Shown: positions 16,544-23,919 of the stretch, piece after piece | How the letters are laid out: each line of letters starts with the position of its first letter | Numbering within the stretch: the first letter of the stretch is position 1 | From: Candidatus Fermentibacteraceae bacterium | GTDB taxonomy: Bacteria > Fermentibacterota > Fermentibacteria > Fermentibacterales > JCC-6 | Length of the DNA stretch: 36,469 bases | NCBI GenBank assembly: GCA_016936235.1 | Contig: JAFGPK010000012.1 | Coordinates: forward strand, 1-36,469 | Direction: 5' to 3' | The notes under the pieces: generated by a model | The model's database searches: none | Told to the model about the DNA's origin: nothing | What the model saw: only the letters and a program-made list of their open reading frames with translations | Translations under genes and position numbers: made by a program

Positions 16544-18610
16544 ATTCTAAGGGAAAACCGGGAAACCGGCGGCCGCCGGCTTCCCCTTTTCATCATCGCT
16601 GTGCTGCTCGCGGCGTCCTCCGCCTCCGCCTACGTCGGGCCGGGTGCCGGTTTCGGCATCGTGACCTCCTTTCTCGTGTTCATCAACGCCATTGTGGTCT
16701 CACTCATCTCCGCGCTCCTGTGGCCAGTCAGCATGATCCTCAGGCTCTGCAGGAAGAGAAGGCGTGAATTCAGGGCAAAGGTCCGGAGGGTTGTCATCCT
16801 GGGTCTGGACGGACTCTCCCCCGGGATAGCGCGGGAGCTCATGGACAGGGGTGAAATGCCGAACCTGGCCCGGCTTTCCCATCAAGGATCGTTCGCGGAG
16901 ATGCGGACTACCTGCCCCGGTATCTCGCCGGTGGCATGGTCCTCCTTCCAGACCGGTGTGAATCCCGGAAGGCACGGGATATTCGATTTTCTGGCGCCCG
17001 ACAGGAAGAGGTACATACCGACGCTCTCTTCGGTAAAGACCGGATCGGCGACTTCCAGGTCAGGCATATGGCCCTTCCGGAGGACAGCCCGAAGACCGTT
17101 CATCAGCCTTCTTCGCAGGAGCAGGCCATTCTGGGGGCTGCTGAGGCGCTACGGTCTCCGGTCAACCATCCTTAGGGTTCCCATCACCTATCCCCCGGAA
17201 CCCCTTGACGGCCATCTGCTCAGCGGTATGTGCGTGCCCGACCTGAGGGGTACCCAGGGGAGCTATACACTCTTCTCATGCGAAAAACCGGAGGATAGAT
17301 TCACAGGAGGGCTCTGGAAGGAGCTTTTGAAGACCGAGGGCGGGGGCTGGTCCGGGGAACTCCCGGGTCCGGAAACCGAAGAAGGGGTTCCCGCATCGGT
17401 GGATATCAGTCTGCAGCGCCGCAACGACAGGTTCACTATCAGAGTATGCGACCACAATATCGAGCTTGTACCCGGGGAGCTGTCCCGGTGGGTGGAACTG
17501 GTCTTCAGGGCCGGCGGCGGCAAGGTCAGGGGAATCACCAGGTTCTGTGTTTCCGAAGATGATACGGGCTCACCTGTCCTGTACGCCACCGCCCTGAACG
17601 TAAGCCCGCTTTCACCTTCGGTGCCCATATCCCATCCTGTGCACTACTGCAGGTACCTGGCCGGGATTCACGGTCCCTTCGCGACCCTCGGGCTGGCCGA
17701 GGACACATGGGCCCTGAGCAACGGAGCCATATCCGCCGGGACTTTCCTTCAGCAGGCCTGGTCCATCTTCCATGAGAGGGAGATGATGTTCTTCGACGCG
17801 CTCAGGAACAATGCCTCGGGGCTGGTGGTCTGCGTCTTCGACACATCCGACAGGATACAGCACATGTTCTGGTCTGAGGGTCACGGGACCGGCACTCCCA
17901 TCAACGAGATGTACCGGAGGATGGACGGTCTCGTCGGTGAGACCATGTCCAGGCTCGGCGGCAGGGATATGCTGGTGGTGATGTCCGACCACGGTTTCAC
18001 ATCATTTCATACATGTGTGGATCTCAACAGGTGGCTCCTCGAGAACGGCTATCTTGTTCTGGAGGATGGCGTCCGTGAAGTCGAGACCTCCTTCAAGGGA
18101 GTCGACTGGTCGAGGACCAGGGCATGGTCCATGGGTCTCGCGGGCATAATGCTGAACCTCAGAGGACGGGAAGCCCTCGGCGCAGTCGAGCCGGGCATCG
18201 AGGCGCAGGAACTTCTCGAGGAGATCTCGGAGAAGCTGCTGAAGCTGGAGGACGATGACGGAACGAAGGTCGTGAATGCAGTCTATGCCGCCGGCGAGGT
18301 ATACAACGGCCCCTACGCCGAGGATGCCCCCGATCTCATAGTGGGTACGGTGAAGGGCTACAGGTCGGGATGGAGCTGCGTCACGGGAGGAGTCGGCCAG
18401 AGGGTACTCTACCCCAACGAAAAGCGCTGGAACGGGGACCACTGCCACGACCATTCCCTGGTTCCAGGCACTCTGGCCTGCAGTATGAAGCTTGATGATT
18501 CCGGCGCCGATATAACAGACGTGGCTCCCACCGTGCTCATGGCCCTGGGGATTCGGCCGCCGTTCTACATGGAGGGAAGGTCGCTGTTCCCTGAGGAGGA
18601 ACGAGAATGA
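16544..18610 (+). CDS. membrane-anchored alkaline-phosphatase-superfamily phosphodiesterase (probable ATT start)
   Basis: 688 residues if translation begins at ATT 16544. GGGAGG (16531-16536) lies 7 nt before that codon, and the resulting N-terminus is a complete signal peptide (basic n-region, LFIIAVLLAASS core, ASA cleavage site). The first standard start, GTG at 16601, has no ribosome site and cuts the signal. After AYVGPGAGF, a further hydrophobic stretch (VTSFLVFINAIVVSLISALL) anchors it. The catalytic domain has the type I phosphodiesterase set: Asp89 (GLDG), Ser128 as nucleophile (SPVAWSSFQTG), Asp436/His440, Asp482/His483 (SDHG) and His633 (GDH), a two-metal site. The bond cleaved and the substrate are unknown. 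It heads a five-gene operon and overlaps the next gene by 4 nt. Confidence 0.85.
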   Translation: MLRENRETGGRRLPLFIIAVLLAASSASAYVGPGAGFGIVTSFLVFINAIVVSLISALLWPVSMILRLCRKRRREFRAKVRRVVILGLDGLSPGIARELMDRGEMPNLARLSHQGSFAEMRTTCPGISPVAWSSFQTGVNPGRHGIFDFLAPDRKRYIPTLSSVKTGSATSRSGIWPFRRTARRPFISLLRRSRPFWGLLRRYGLRSTILRVPITYPPEPLDGHLLSGMCVPDLRGTQGSYTLFSCEKPEDRFTGGLWKELLKTEGGGWSGELPGPETEEGVPASVDISLQRRNDRFTIRVCDHNIELVPGELSRWVELVFRAGGGKVRGITRFCVSEDDTGSPVLYATALNVSPLSPSVPISHPVHYCRYLAGIHGPFATLGLAEDTWALSNGAISAGTFLQQAWSIFHEREMMFFDALRNNASGLVVCVFDTSDRIQHMFWSEGHGTGTPINEMYRRMDGLVGETMSRLGGRDMLVVMSDHGFTSFHTCVDLNRWLLENGYLVLEDGVREVETSFKGVDWSRTRAWSMGLAGIMLNLRGREALGAVEPGIEAQELLEEISEKLLKLEDDDGTKVVNAVYAAGEVYNGPYAEDAPDLIVGTVKGYRSGWSCVTGGVGQRVLYPNEKRWNGDHCHDHSLVPGTLACSMKLDDSGADITDVAPTVLMALGIRPPFYMEGRSLFPEEERE

Positions 18611-20580
18611 ACAGAAGGGATTTCCTGAAGCTGGCGGCCATTTCCCCCGCGGCCCTGGTCGCGCTCAAGACAGGCTGCGCCCGCAGTACGACCCCGGCCA
18701 GGAGGGTCATAGTCCTCGGGATCGACGGCATGGATCCTTTCCTGGTCAGGGGGTTCATCAACGAGGGGGTCATGCCCAACGCCGCCAGGCTGATGGCAGC
18801 CGGAGGCGGTATCAACAGGCTCGGGACGAGCAATCCTCCCCAGAGTCCAGTGGCCTGGTCCAATTTCATTACCGGATACGGTCCGGACGTCCATGGAATA
18901 TTCGATTTCATACACAGGGACCCGGAGACCAGGATCCCCTACCTCTCCACTTCAAGGGTGCTGGAACCCGAGAGGGTCCTGAGCCTCGGTGACTGGAGAC
19001 TTCCTCTGACAGGCGCGAAGGTGGAGCTTCTCAGAAAGGGGGAACCCTTCTGGACGAGCCTCACGGACCAGGGAATACCGGTCTCCATGATAAAGCTGCC
19101 CGTGGATTTTCCTCCTGACAGGGGCAGGGCCAGGATACTGTCGGGACTCGGCACGCCGGATCTCAGGGGAAGCCAGGGAAGCTTCACATTCTTCACCGAT
19201 GACGCCAGGTCCATCACCGATGACACTTCGGGAGGTATCGTGGTTCCCGTGAGGGATTACGGTGACGGCTGCTACGAATGCCCTGTAAAGGGCCCGCAGA
19301 ATTCAATGAGGGCCGGGAACCCCCAGATGGAGATAACGGCCAGGGTCTGGGTGGACAGGGAGGCGGACGCCCTCCGCATAGACCTCCAGGGGGAGTCAAC
19401 CGTTCTGGCCAGGGGTGAATGGAGTGGATGGCTCAGGCTCGCTTTCGATGCCATCCCGCACATTTCATCGGTCCACGGCATCGTGAGGTTCTACGTGAAG
19501 GAAGTGTCCCCCAGGCTGAAACTGTACATGACGCCCATCAACATTGACCCTCTGAACCCCGCCCTACCCATATCGAACCCGCCGGACCTCAGCAGCGATC
19601 TTGCCAGGCATCTCGGTGCCTTCTACACCCAGGGTTTCCCGGAGGACACAAAAGCCCTCTCGAGAGGGATACTTGACGATGAGGAGTACCTTCAGCAGGC
19701 ATGGATAGTGCTTGAAGAGAGGCTGGGCCTGTTCCACAATGAACTCAACAGGTTCAGGGAGGGCCTTCTTTTCTTCTATTTCAGTTCACTGGACCTCAAT
19801 ATCCACATGTTCTACAGGTCTCTTGATCCTGGATCTCCCCTCCATGCCAGCACAGATCCAAGGTTCAAGGGCGCCGTCAGGGAACTGTACAGGCAGATGG
19901 ACCTGGTGATAGGGCAGGCTCTCGACGCAAGGGACGGATTCACCGAGGTGATAGTGATGTCGGACCATGGCTTCGCCCCCTTCAACAGGTCCTTCAACCT
20001 GAACACCTGGCTCGCGGTGAACGGCTACGCCTGCATCGCCTCGCAGATGGACAGGGAACGGGACATGTTCGCCGCCGTCGACTGGGGTTCCACGGCCGCT
20101 TACGGGCTTGGACTCAACGGTCTCTACCTCAACAGGCGCGGCAGGGAGATCGACGGACCCGTTGCGCCGGAACAGGTTCCCGATCTTCTCGACAGGTTGA
20201 AGAGAGAACTGGAGTCCGTTACGGATCCCGCCAGCGGAAGAAGAGTTATCAATAACGCCTTCATAACTTCCAGAATACTCCCCGGTCCGCTTCCCCCCTA
20301 CGCACCGGACATGATAATAGGGTACGCCAGGGGTTACAGGGCATCCTGGGAGACTACCCTGGGCAGCTACCCCGAAGAAGTCCTCACGGACAACCTCGAT
20401 CCCTGGAGCGGCACACACTGCATAGACCCCTCCGCGGTTCCCTGCACCTTTCTCTCCACAGTGAGGCCCGTGATCGATGATCCGGATCTCAAGGACATGG
20501 GACGGAGCATAGCCGGGCTCTTCGATGTCCCCGTCCTGCCGCAGGGAGGCCGCGATGTCTTCAGGGAAGACGGGAGCTAG
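18607..20580 (+). CDS. alkaline-phosphatase-superfamily phosphodiesterase, Tat-exported lipoprotein
   Basis: 657 residues. The N-terminus carries a twin-arginine motif (NRRDFLK), a hydrophobic core and a lipobox-like KTGC at 21-24, so it is probably folded in the cytoplasm, Tat-exported and lipid-anchored. It is a diverged paralogue of the upstream enzyme: both share PDLRG-x-QGS-[YF]-T, SPVAW-S-x-F-x-TG and the same overall length. Metal and nucleophile residues are intact: Asp40 (GIDG), Ser80, Asp396/His400, Asp453/His454 and His604. The ATG overlaps the upstream TGA (ATGA), with GAGGAGGAAC ahead of it. Two enzymes using different export routes and anchors in one operon suggest action on a shared envelope substrate at different surfaces; that is inference. 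Confidence 0.88.
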   Translation: MNRRDFLKLAAISPAALVALKTGCARSTTPARRVIVLGIDGMDPFLVRGFINEGVMPNAARLMAAGGGINRLGTSNPPQSPVAWSNFITGYGPDVHGIFDFIHRDPETRIPYLSTSRVLEPERVLSLGDWRLPLTGAKVELLRKGEPFWTSLTDQGIPVSMIKLPVDFPPDRGRARILSGLGTPDLRGSQGSFTFFTDDARSITDDTSGGIVVPVRDYGDGCYECPVKGPQNSMRAGNPQMEITARVWVDREADALRIDLQGESTVLARGEWSGWLRLAFDAIPHISSVHGIVRFYVKEVSPRLKLYMTPINIDPLNPALPISNPPDLSSDLARHLGAFYTQGFPEDTKALSRGILDDEEYLQQAWIVLEERLGLFHNELNRFREGLLFFYFSSLDLNIHMFYRSLDPGSPLHASTDPRFKGAVRELYRQMDLVIGQALDARDGFTEVIVMSDHGFAPFNRSFNLNTWLAVNGYACIASQMDRERDMFAAVDWGSTAAYGLGLNGLYLNRRGREIDGPVAPEQVPDLLDRLKRELESVTDPASGRRVINNAFITSRILPGPLPPYAPDMIIGYARGYRASWETTLGSYPEEVLTDNLDPWSGTHCIDPSAVPCTFLSTVRPVIDDPDLKDMGRSIAGLFDVPVLPQGGRDVFREDGS

Positions 20581-20583
20581 GAT

Positions 20584-21399
20584 TTGGGACCGGCGTCCGC
20601 CTCACTGAACGCGCTGTTCGACGCCCTTCTCTACCCCCTCGGCGGTCTGCCGGCCTTCTGGGGTCTGCTCCTGGTCTCCCTTCTCTCCGGCATTGGGATG
20701 ATAGCCGTGTTCAAGGCTGTGTCCGACCAGGAGAGGATAGCGGATCTGAGAAGGAGGATGGGGGGCGAGATCCTGGGCATACTCCTTCATGTCAGCAGTC
20801 CGGGGACCGTTCTGAGGTTCGCTGGAAGGCTGATCCGGAGCAACACCGTATATCTGTCCTGTCTACTGAAGCCGCTCCTCGTCATGGCCCTGCCGTTCAT
20901 GCTCGTCTGGGGACAGCTGGAGGCCAGGTACGGCGCGGAAGGGATGGAAGAGCAGGTGCCGGTCACGGTGACCGTCCAGTTCAGGGATGAGCTTCCCGCA
21001 AGGGAGGACATGCTCGTACAGCTGACGGGTGCCGGCCTCGTACCTCCACTGGTCATGGTTCAGGCTCTTGATCAGGTGAGTTTCAGGGTGGTTGCGGAGA
21101 GCAGGGCCGATGCGGAGCTGCTGGTAAACGGTACGGCGGCGGGAATAGGCAGGACCGGGGAATGGAACGGAAGCAGGGTTCTCAGGGGCTTTGACGCCGC
21201 ACCTTCCCTCTGGAGGCTCTTCACGCCCCATGTCCAGGTGGTCAGGCGGGTATCCGGAGGCCCTGACTCCGGGTGGTACTCGCTGGAGGGAAGGGATTAC
21301 AGCATATTCGGATGGCACTGGTCATGGACAGCCGTCTTCCTGGTGTTCTCAATGCTTTCTGCACTTGCCGGTGCGAGGTTTCTCAGGGTCAGGATATAA
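20584..21399 (+). CDS. three-helix membrane protein, EMC3/TMCO1-like topology, unknown function
   Basis: 271 residues from a TTG start 3 nt after the phosphodiesterase stop, with GGGAG about 8 nt upstream. Helix 1 lies at about 22-43, then a charged cytoplasmic hairpin AVSDQERIADLRRRMGGEILGILL, helix 2 at about 88-108 (LKPLLVMALPFMLVWGQL), an extracytoplasmic beta-rich domain of about 130 residues, and a final helix near 246-266. The SDQ-x-x-I-x-x-L-x-x-R segment after helix 1 recalls DUF106/EMC3/TMCO1 proteins of the Oxa1 insertase superfamily, but the match is faint and the large outer domain is not part of that family. Its place between phosphodiesterases and small regulatory-looking proteins suggests a role tied to them. 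Confidence 0.7.
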   Translation: MGPASASLNALFDALLYPLGGLPAFWGLLLVSLLSGIGMIAVFKAVSDQERIADLRRRMGGEILGILLHVSSPGTVLRFAGRLIRSNTVYLSCLLKPLLVMALPFMLVWGQLEARYGAEGMEEQVPVTVTVQFRDELPAREDMLVQLTGAGLVPPLVMVQALDQVSFRVVAESRADAELLVNGTAAGIGRTGEWNGSRVLRGFDAAPSLWRLFTPHVQVVRRVSGGPDSGWYSLEGRDYSIFGWHWSWTAVFLVFSMLSALAGARFLRVRI

Positions 21400-21412
21400 G
21401 GAGGGAGCCGCC

Positions 21413-21610
21413 GTGGCAAAGATGAAGCTCAAGATCGACGAAGCCTCCATGGAGAGGATAAGGAAGGTCTCCCGGGCAGGGGGTTACTCATCTCCGGAGG
21501 AGTTCGTGCTGCATGTGATTCAGCGTGAGCTGGACAGCCTTGCGCCGGAACAGGGCGAATCCGAAGAGGAGATCAGGAAGAAGATGGAGGGTCTGGGCTA
21601 CATCGAATAG
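21413..21610 (+). CDS. small ribbon-helix-helix (CopG-like) protein with LGY tail
   Basis: 65 residues. The GTG at 21413 is chosen because AAGGAGG (21399-21405) lies 7 nt upstream; an internal ATG at 21422 is less well placed. KMKLKIDEASMERIRKVSRAGGYSSPEEFVLHVIQREL fits the ribbon-helix-helix pattern: a short strand, then two helices with a GYSSPEEF turn. Such proteins usually bind DNA as dimers and often regulate their own operon; here no operator was identified. The last 15 residues (EEEIRKKMEGLGYIE) are an acidic/basic helix that closely resembles the tail of the APS-kinase-like protein encoded about 600 nt further on. It sits 13 nt after the membrane protein gene, in the same operon. Confidence 0.8.
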   Translation: MAKMKLKIDEASMERIRKVSRAGGYSSPEEFVLHVIQRELDSLAPEQGESEEEIRKKMEGLGYIE

Positions 21611-21626
21611 CCGGACTTCACGACTT

Positions 21627-22031
21627 ATGAGCAGTATTACTTCCCGGGTCCGCGTGGTGAGGTCACAGATAATAGCGTTCCTGGCACTCATAACCTTCGT
21701 CTGGATCGATGAGGTGCTGGATCTGCCACACCTGATTTTCGCTGAATCCACTCCTGTCAACTGGCGCGAGTCACTCTTCGAGACCATCGTCATAGCACTG
21801 GTCGGTGCAGTATGCGTGCTTTACACCAGGCGTCTCCTCAGGAGGATAAAGTCACTGGAGGGTATGCTCCCCATCTGCGCAAGGTGCAAAAGGATAAGAG
21901 ATGACCAGGGTAACTGGCAGCCGATGGAATCCTATATCAGCAACAGGTCCCAGGCCGATTTCACCCACGGCATCTGCCCGGAATGTTCAGAGAAGCTGTA
22001 CCCGGAAGCAGACTCGACAAAGAAGCAATAG
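21627..22031 (+). CDS. two-helix membrane protein with a C-terminal zinc-ribbon-like sensor domain
   Basis: 134 residues from the ATG at 21627, 16 nt after the RHH gene; no clear ribosome site, so coupling to upstream translation is likely. Two hydrophobic segments (about 14-30 and 50-66) are followed by a basic linker and the domain LPICARCKRIRDDQGNW...YISNRSQADFTHGICPECSEKLYP. The two CxxC pairs suggest a bound zinc. From memory, this domain is common as the last module of bacterial PAS/histidine-kinase and diguanylate-cyclase proteins; here it stands alone on a small membrane anchor. Role unknown. It is the last gene of the operon and converges with the APS-kinase-like gene. Confidence 0.75.
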   Translation: MSSITSRVRVVRSQIIAFLALITFVWIDEVLDLPHLIFAESTPVNWRESLFETIVIALVGAVCVLYTRRLLRRIKSLEGMLPICARCKRIRDDQGNWQPMESYISNRSQADFTHGICPECSEKLYPEADSTKKQ

Positions 22032-22162
22032 CCTCATTATTCACCGCATCGCAACCTGTACTTCTCCTCACCGGAGAGCTTCCCTGATAGTGGCGGCCCT
22101 GGATTCTCGGCATTCATGGTTCCAGATCGAACGTCGCGGATCATGCGCGACCGTGAAGGCTC
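22032..22162. other. convergent intergenic region with a GC-rich hairpin
   Basis: Contains GTCGCG (22133-22138), a 7-nt loop and CGCGAC (22146-22151), a 6-bp stem that may slow polymerase between two converging genes. It has no T-run, so it is only a possible terminator. Nothing else was recognised here. Confidence 0.35.
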
Positions 22163-22582
22163 CTACTCCTCCAGGTAGCCCAGGTCCTGCAGTCTCTTCA
22201 GTATCTCCTTCTCCTCGTCAGGATGGACATCGTACTTCGGCGGTGGGACGAGACCGGCAAGCTCCAGGTCCCTCATGAAGCCGGTTCGCACCCTGCCGTC
22301 CCTCAGCTGTTCCTCTGATACCTCTCTTACCGCAAGCTTCTCACCGGGCACTATCCCCGAACCGGACCGGCCGGAGGCTATGACCACCACCCCGTGGCTG
22401 GCGAGCATGGCGCACGCGACGGCCTTTGCTCTGTAGTTCTCCTCCATGCCCAGGCTCTCCACGGCTTCGCTGTGGAAGACCTCCACCCTTCCCCCCCTGT
22501 CTTTTATCTCGGTTCCCAGCTCGTCCAGGACGGCCTCGTCCGATCCCTCATCCGCGAGTATCCAGATAACGAGCCCCTTCAT
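22163..22582 (-). CDS. degenerate APS-kinase-like protein (P-loop lost)
   Basis: 139 residues, against about 200 for true APS kinases (CysC). The N-terminal KGLVIWIL...VLDELGTEIKDRGGRVEVFHSEAVESLGMEENYRAKAV and LASHGVVVIASG track the CysC order of P-loop strand, helix, RVEVLDGD-x-VR, helix and GVVVI strand. Where CysC has GLPGSGKS, this protein has ADEGSDEA (10-17), so the ATP-binding Gly and Lys are gone. The middle of the kinase is largely missing, while the end (GLVPPPKYDV...EILKRLQDLGYLEE) resembles the CysC C-terminus. It cannot be a normal kinase. Its ATG overlaps the stop of ATP sulfurylase by 4 nt, so it may be a regulatory or structural partner of that enzyme. Homology is by eye. Confidence 0.65.
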   Translation of the reverse strand: MKGLVIWILADEGSDEAVLDELGTEIKDRGGRVEVFHSEAVESLGMEENYRAKAVACAMLASHGVVVIASGRSGSGIVPGEKLAVREVSEEQLRDGRVRTGFMRDLELAGLVPPPKYDVHPDEEKEILKRLQDLGYLEE

Positions 22583-23739
22583 CGGTCCTCTCCCTTCCTG
22601 GCGGCTTCAATGAGTATTTGAGCTATCTCGGGGCGGGTGAACTCCGGCGGAGGCATTACACCTTCGCCGAGCATCTCCCTGACTTTCCTCCCGGCAAGGA
22701 ACACGTGATGGCTGGAATCGTGGGCGCAGGTCTTCAGGGTGGCCATGCCCCCGCACTTCCTGCAGAAGAACGCGTGCTCGAACCGGAGCGGCGTTATCCC
22801 GAGCTCATCAGGGTCGAAACCGTCGAAGATAAGCTGCGCGTCGTACGTACCATAGAAATTCCCCACTCCCGCATGGTCCCGGCCTACGATGAAGTGGCTG
22901 CAGCCGTAGTTCTTCCGAAGAAGAGCATGGAAGACGGCCTCCCTGGGCCCGGCGTACCTCATGGCTGCGGGGAAGACGCTCATGGCAACCCTTGTGGAAG
23001 GGTAGTAGTCCTTCAGTATCTCCTCGTAGCACCGCATCCTCACGTCGGCCGGAATGTCACCTTCCTGGGTCTCTCCCACCAGGGGATGGAGCAGGAGCCC
23101 GTCAACTATCTCCAGGGCGCACTTCTGGATGTACTCATGGGCCCTGTGGATGGGATTCCTGGTCTGGAAAGCCACAGCCGTCTTCCAGCCTCTTGCCCGG
23201 AACAGCACCCTTGTCTCCTTGGGGTCGAGCCTGTAATTGGGGAAGCTCTCGGTGTCCCTTCGCCGGATCGATCGGACCTTGCCGCCGATATAGGTTCCGT
23301 CCAGCGAATCGAGGTAAGCGACTCCGGGATGGGAGATGTCAGTGGTTCCCAGAGTCCTGTCAGCCTCGGAAGCGAGGTCGGCATTGAAGACATCCTCCAC
23401 CGCCATGTCTCCCCAGATGGTTCCTGAGGCATCTGCCAGGGCGACATGCTCTCCGGGCCGCACCTCGGGGTCTCCCACTTTTCTTGCGAAGACCACGGGC
23501 AGGGACCATACGGGACCTGACACGAGATGCATAAGGTCCACCACTGATTCGTAGTCATCCCTGCACATGAATCCTTCCAGAGGGCTCATGGCGCCATTGC
23601 CTATCATCTCCAGGTCGTTCTTTTCCCTGGCGTTCAGCGTAAGGGACTTGAGACCCTGGAGTCCAGCGATGATCTCGTCGGCCTCTCGGCCTTCGTACTG
23701 GCGGTCCACAAGCCGGCCGCCATGGGGAGGTACAAGCAT
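22579..23739 (-). CDS. sat: sulfate adenylyltransferase (ATP sulfurylase)
   Basis: 386 residues. VPPHGGRLVDR at the N-terminus, QTRNPIHRAHEY (192-203) and GRDHAGVG (286-293) are the ATP- and sulfate-site signatures of the homo-oligomeric Sat family. CRKC...TC (326-338) is the zinc-type cysteine set seen in many bacterial and archaeal Sat proteins. It makes APS and pyrophosphate from sulfate and ATP, or the reverse. The ATG at 23739 is preferred over a TTG two codons earlier because AAAGG lies about 8 nt before it and the protein then begins at the conserved region. No APS reductase or functional APS kinase is in the window, so the direction and fate of APS are not shown. Coupled by overlap to the degenerate APS-kinase-like gene. 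Confidence 0.95.
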   Translation of the reverse strand: MLVPPHGGRLVDRQYEGREADEIIAGLQGLKSLTLNAREKNDLEMIGNGAMSPLEGFMCRDDYESVVDLMHLVSGPVWSLPVVFARKVGDPEVRPGEHVALADASGTIWGDMAVEDVFNADLASEADRTLGTTDISHPGVAYLDSLDGTYIGGKVRSIRRRDTESFPNYRLDPKETRVLFRARGWKTAVAFQTRNPIHRAHEYIQKCALEIVDGLLLHPLVGETQEGDIPADVRMRCYEEILKDYYPSTRVAMSVFPAAMRYAGPREAVFHALLRKNYGCSHFIVGRDHAGVGNFYGTYDAQLIFDGFDPDELGITPLRFEHAFFCRKCGGMATLKTCAHDSSHHVFLAGRKVREMLGEGVMPPPEFTRPEIAQILIEAARKGEDR

Positions 23740-23825
23740 CTTCAAAGCCTTTCATCAAGTGTGACTTCCGGGAAGAGGAAAAAGGGATATCTGTAAAGGA
23801 GCGAGTGAAACCGTTTTGCAGGCGG

Positions 23826-23831
23826 AATATA
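23826..23831 (-). promoter_or_regulatory. candidate -10 element (TATATT) for sat
   Basis: GGTTATATTCCG on the minus strand predicts a transcript start near 23819 and a leader of about 80 nt. A weak -35 candidate (TGGCGA) lies 17 nt upstream. The rest of the 23740-23919 gap shows no other clear element; CATATC on the plus strand at about 23888 is a weak candidate for the ABC operon. Confidence 0.35.
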
Positions 23832-23919
23832 ACCCGGCTCCTGCGCCTTCGCCAGTTATTGCGACTGGTCCGCCGGAGACGCGTGTCATATCTTTGTTCC
23901 TGAGAGAAAGGTGGTGGAA

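Noticed and set aside
22618-23427. A 269-codon plus-strand frame
   Set aside because: Antisense shadow of ATP sulfurylase.
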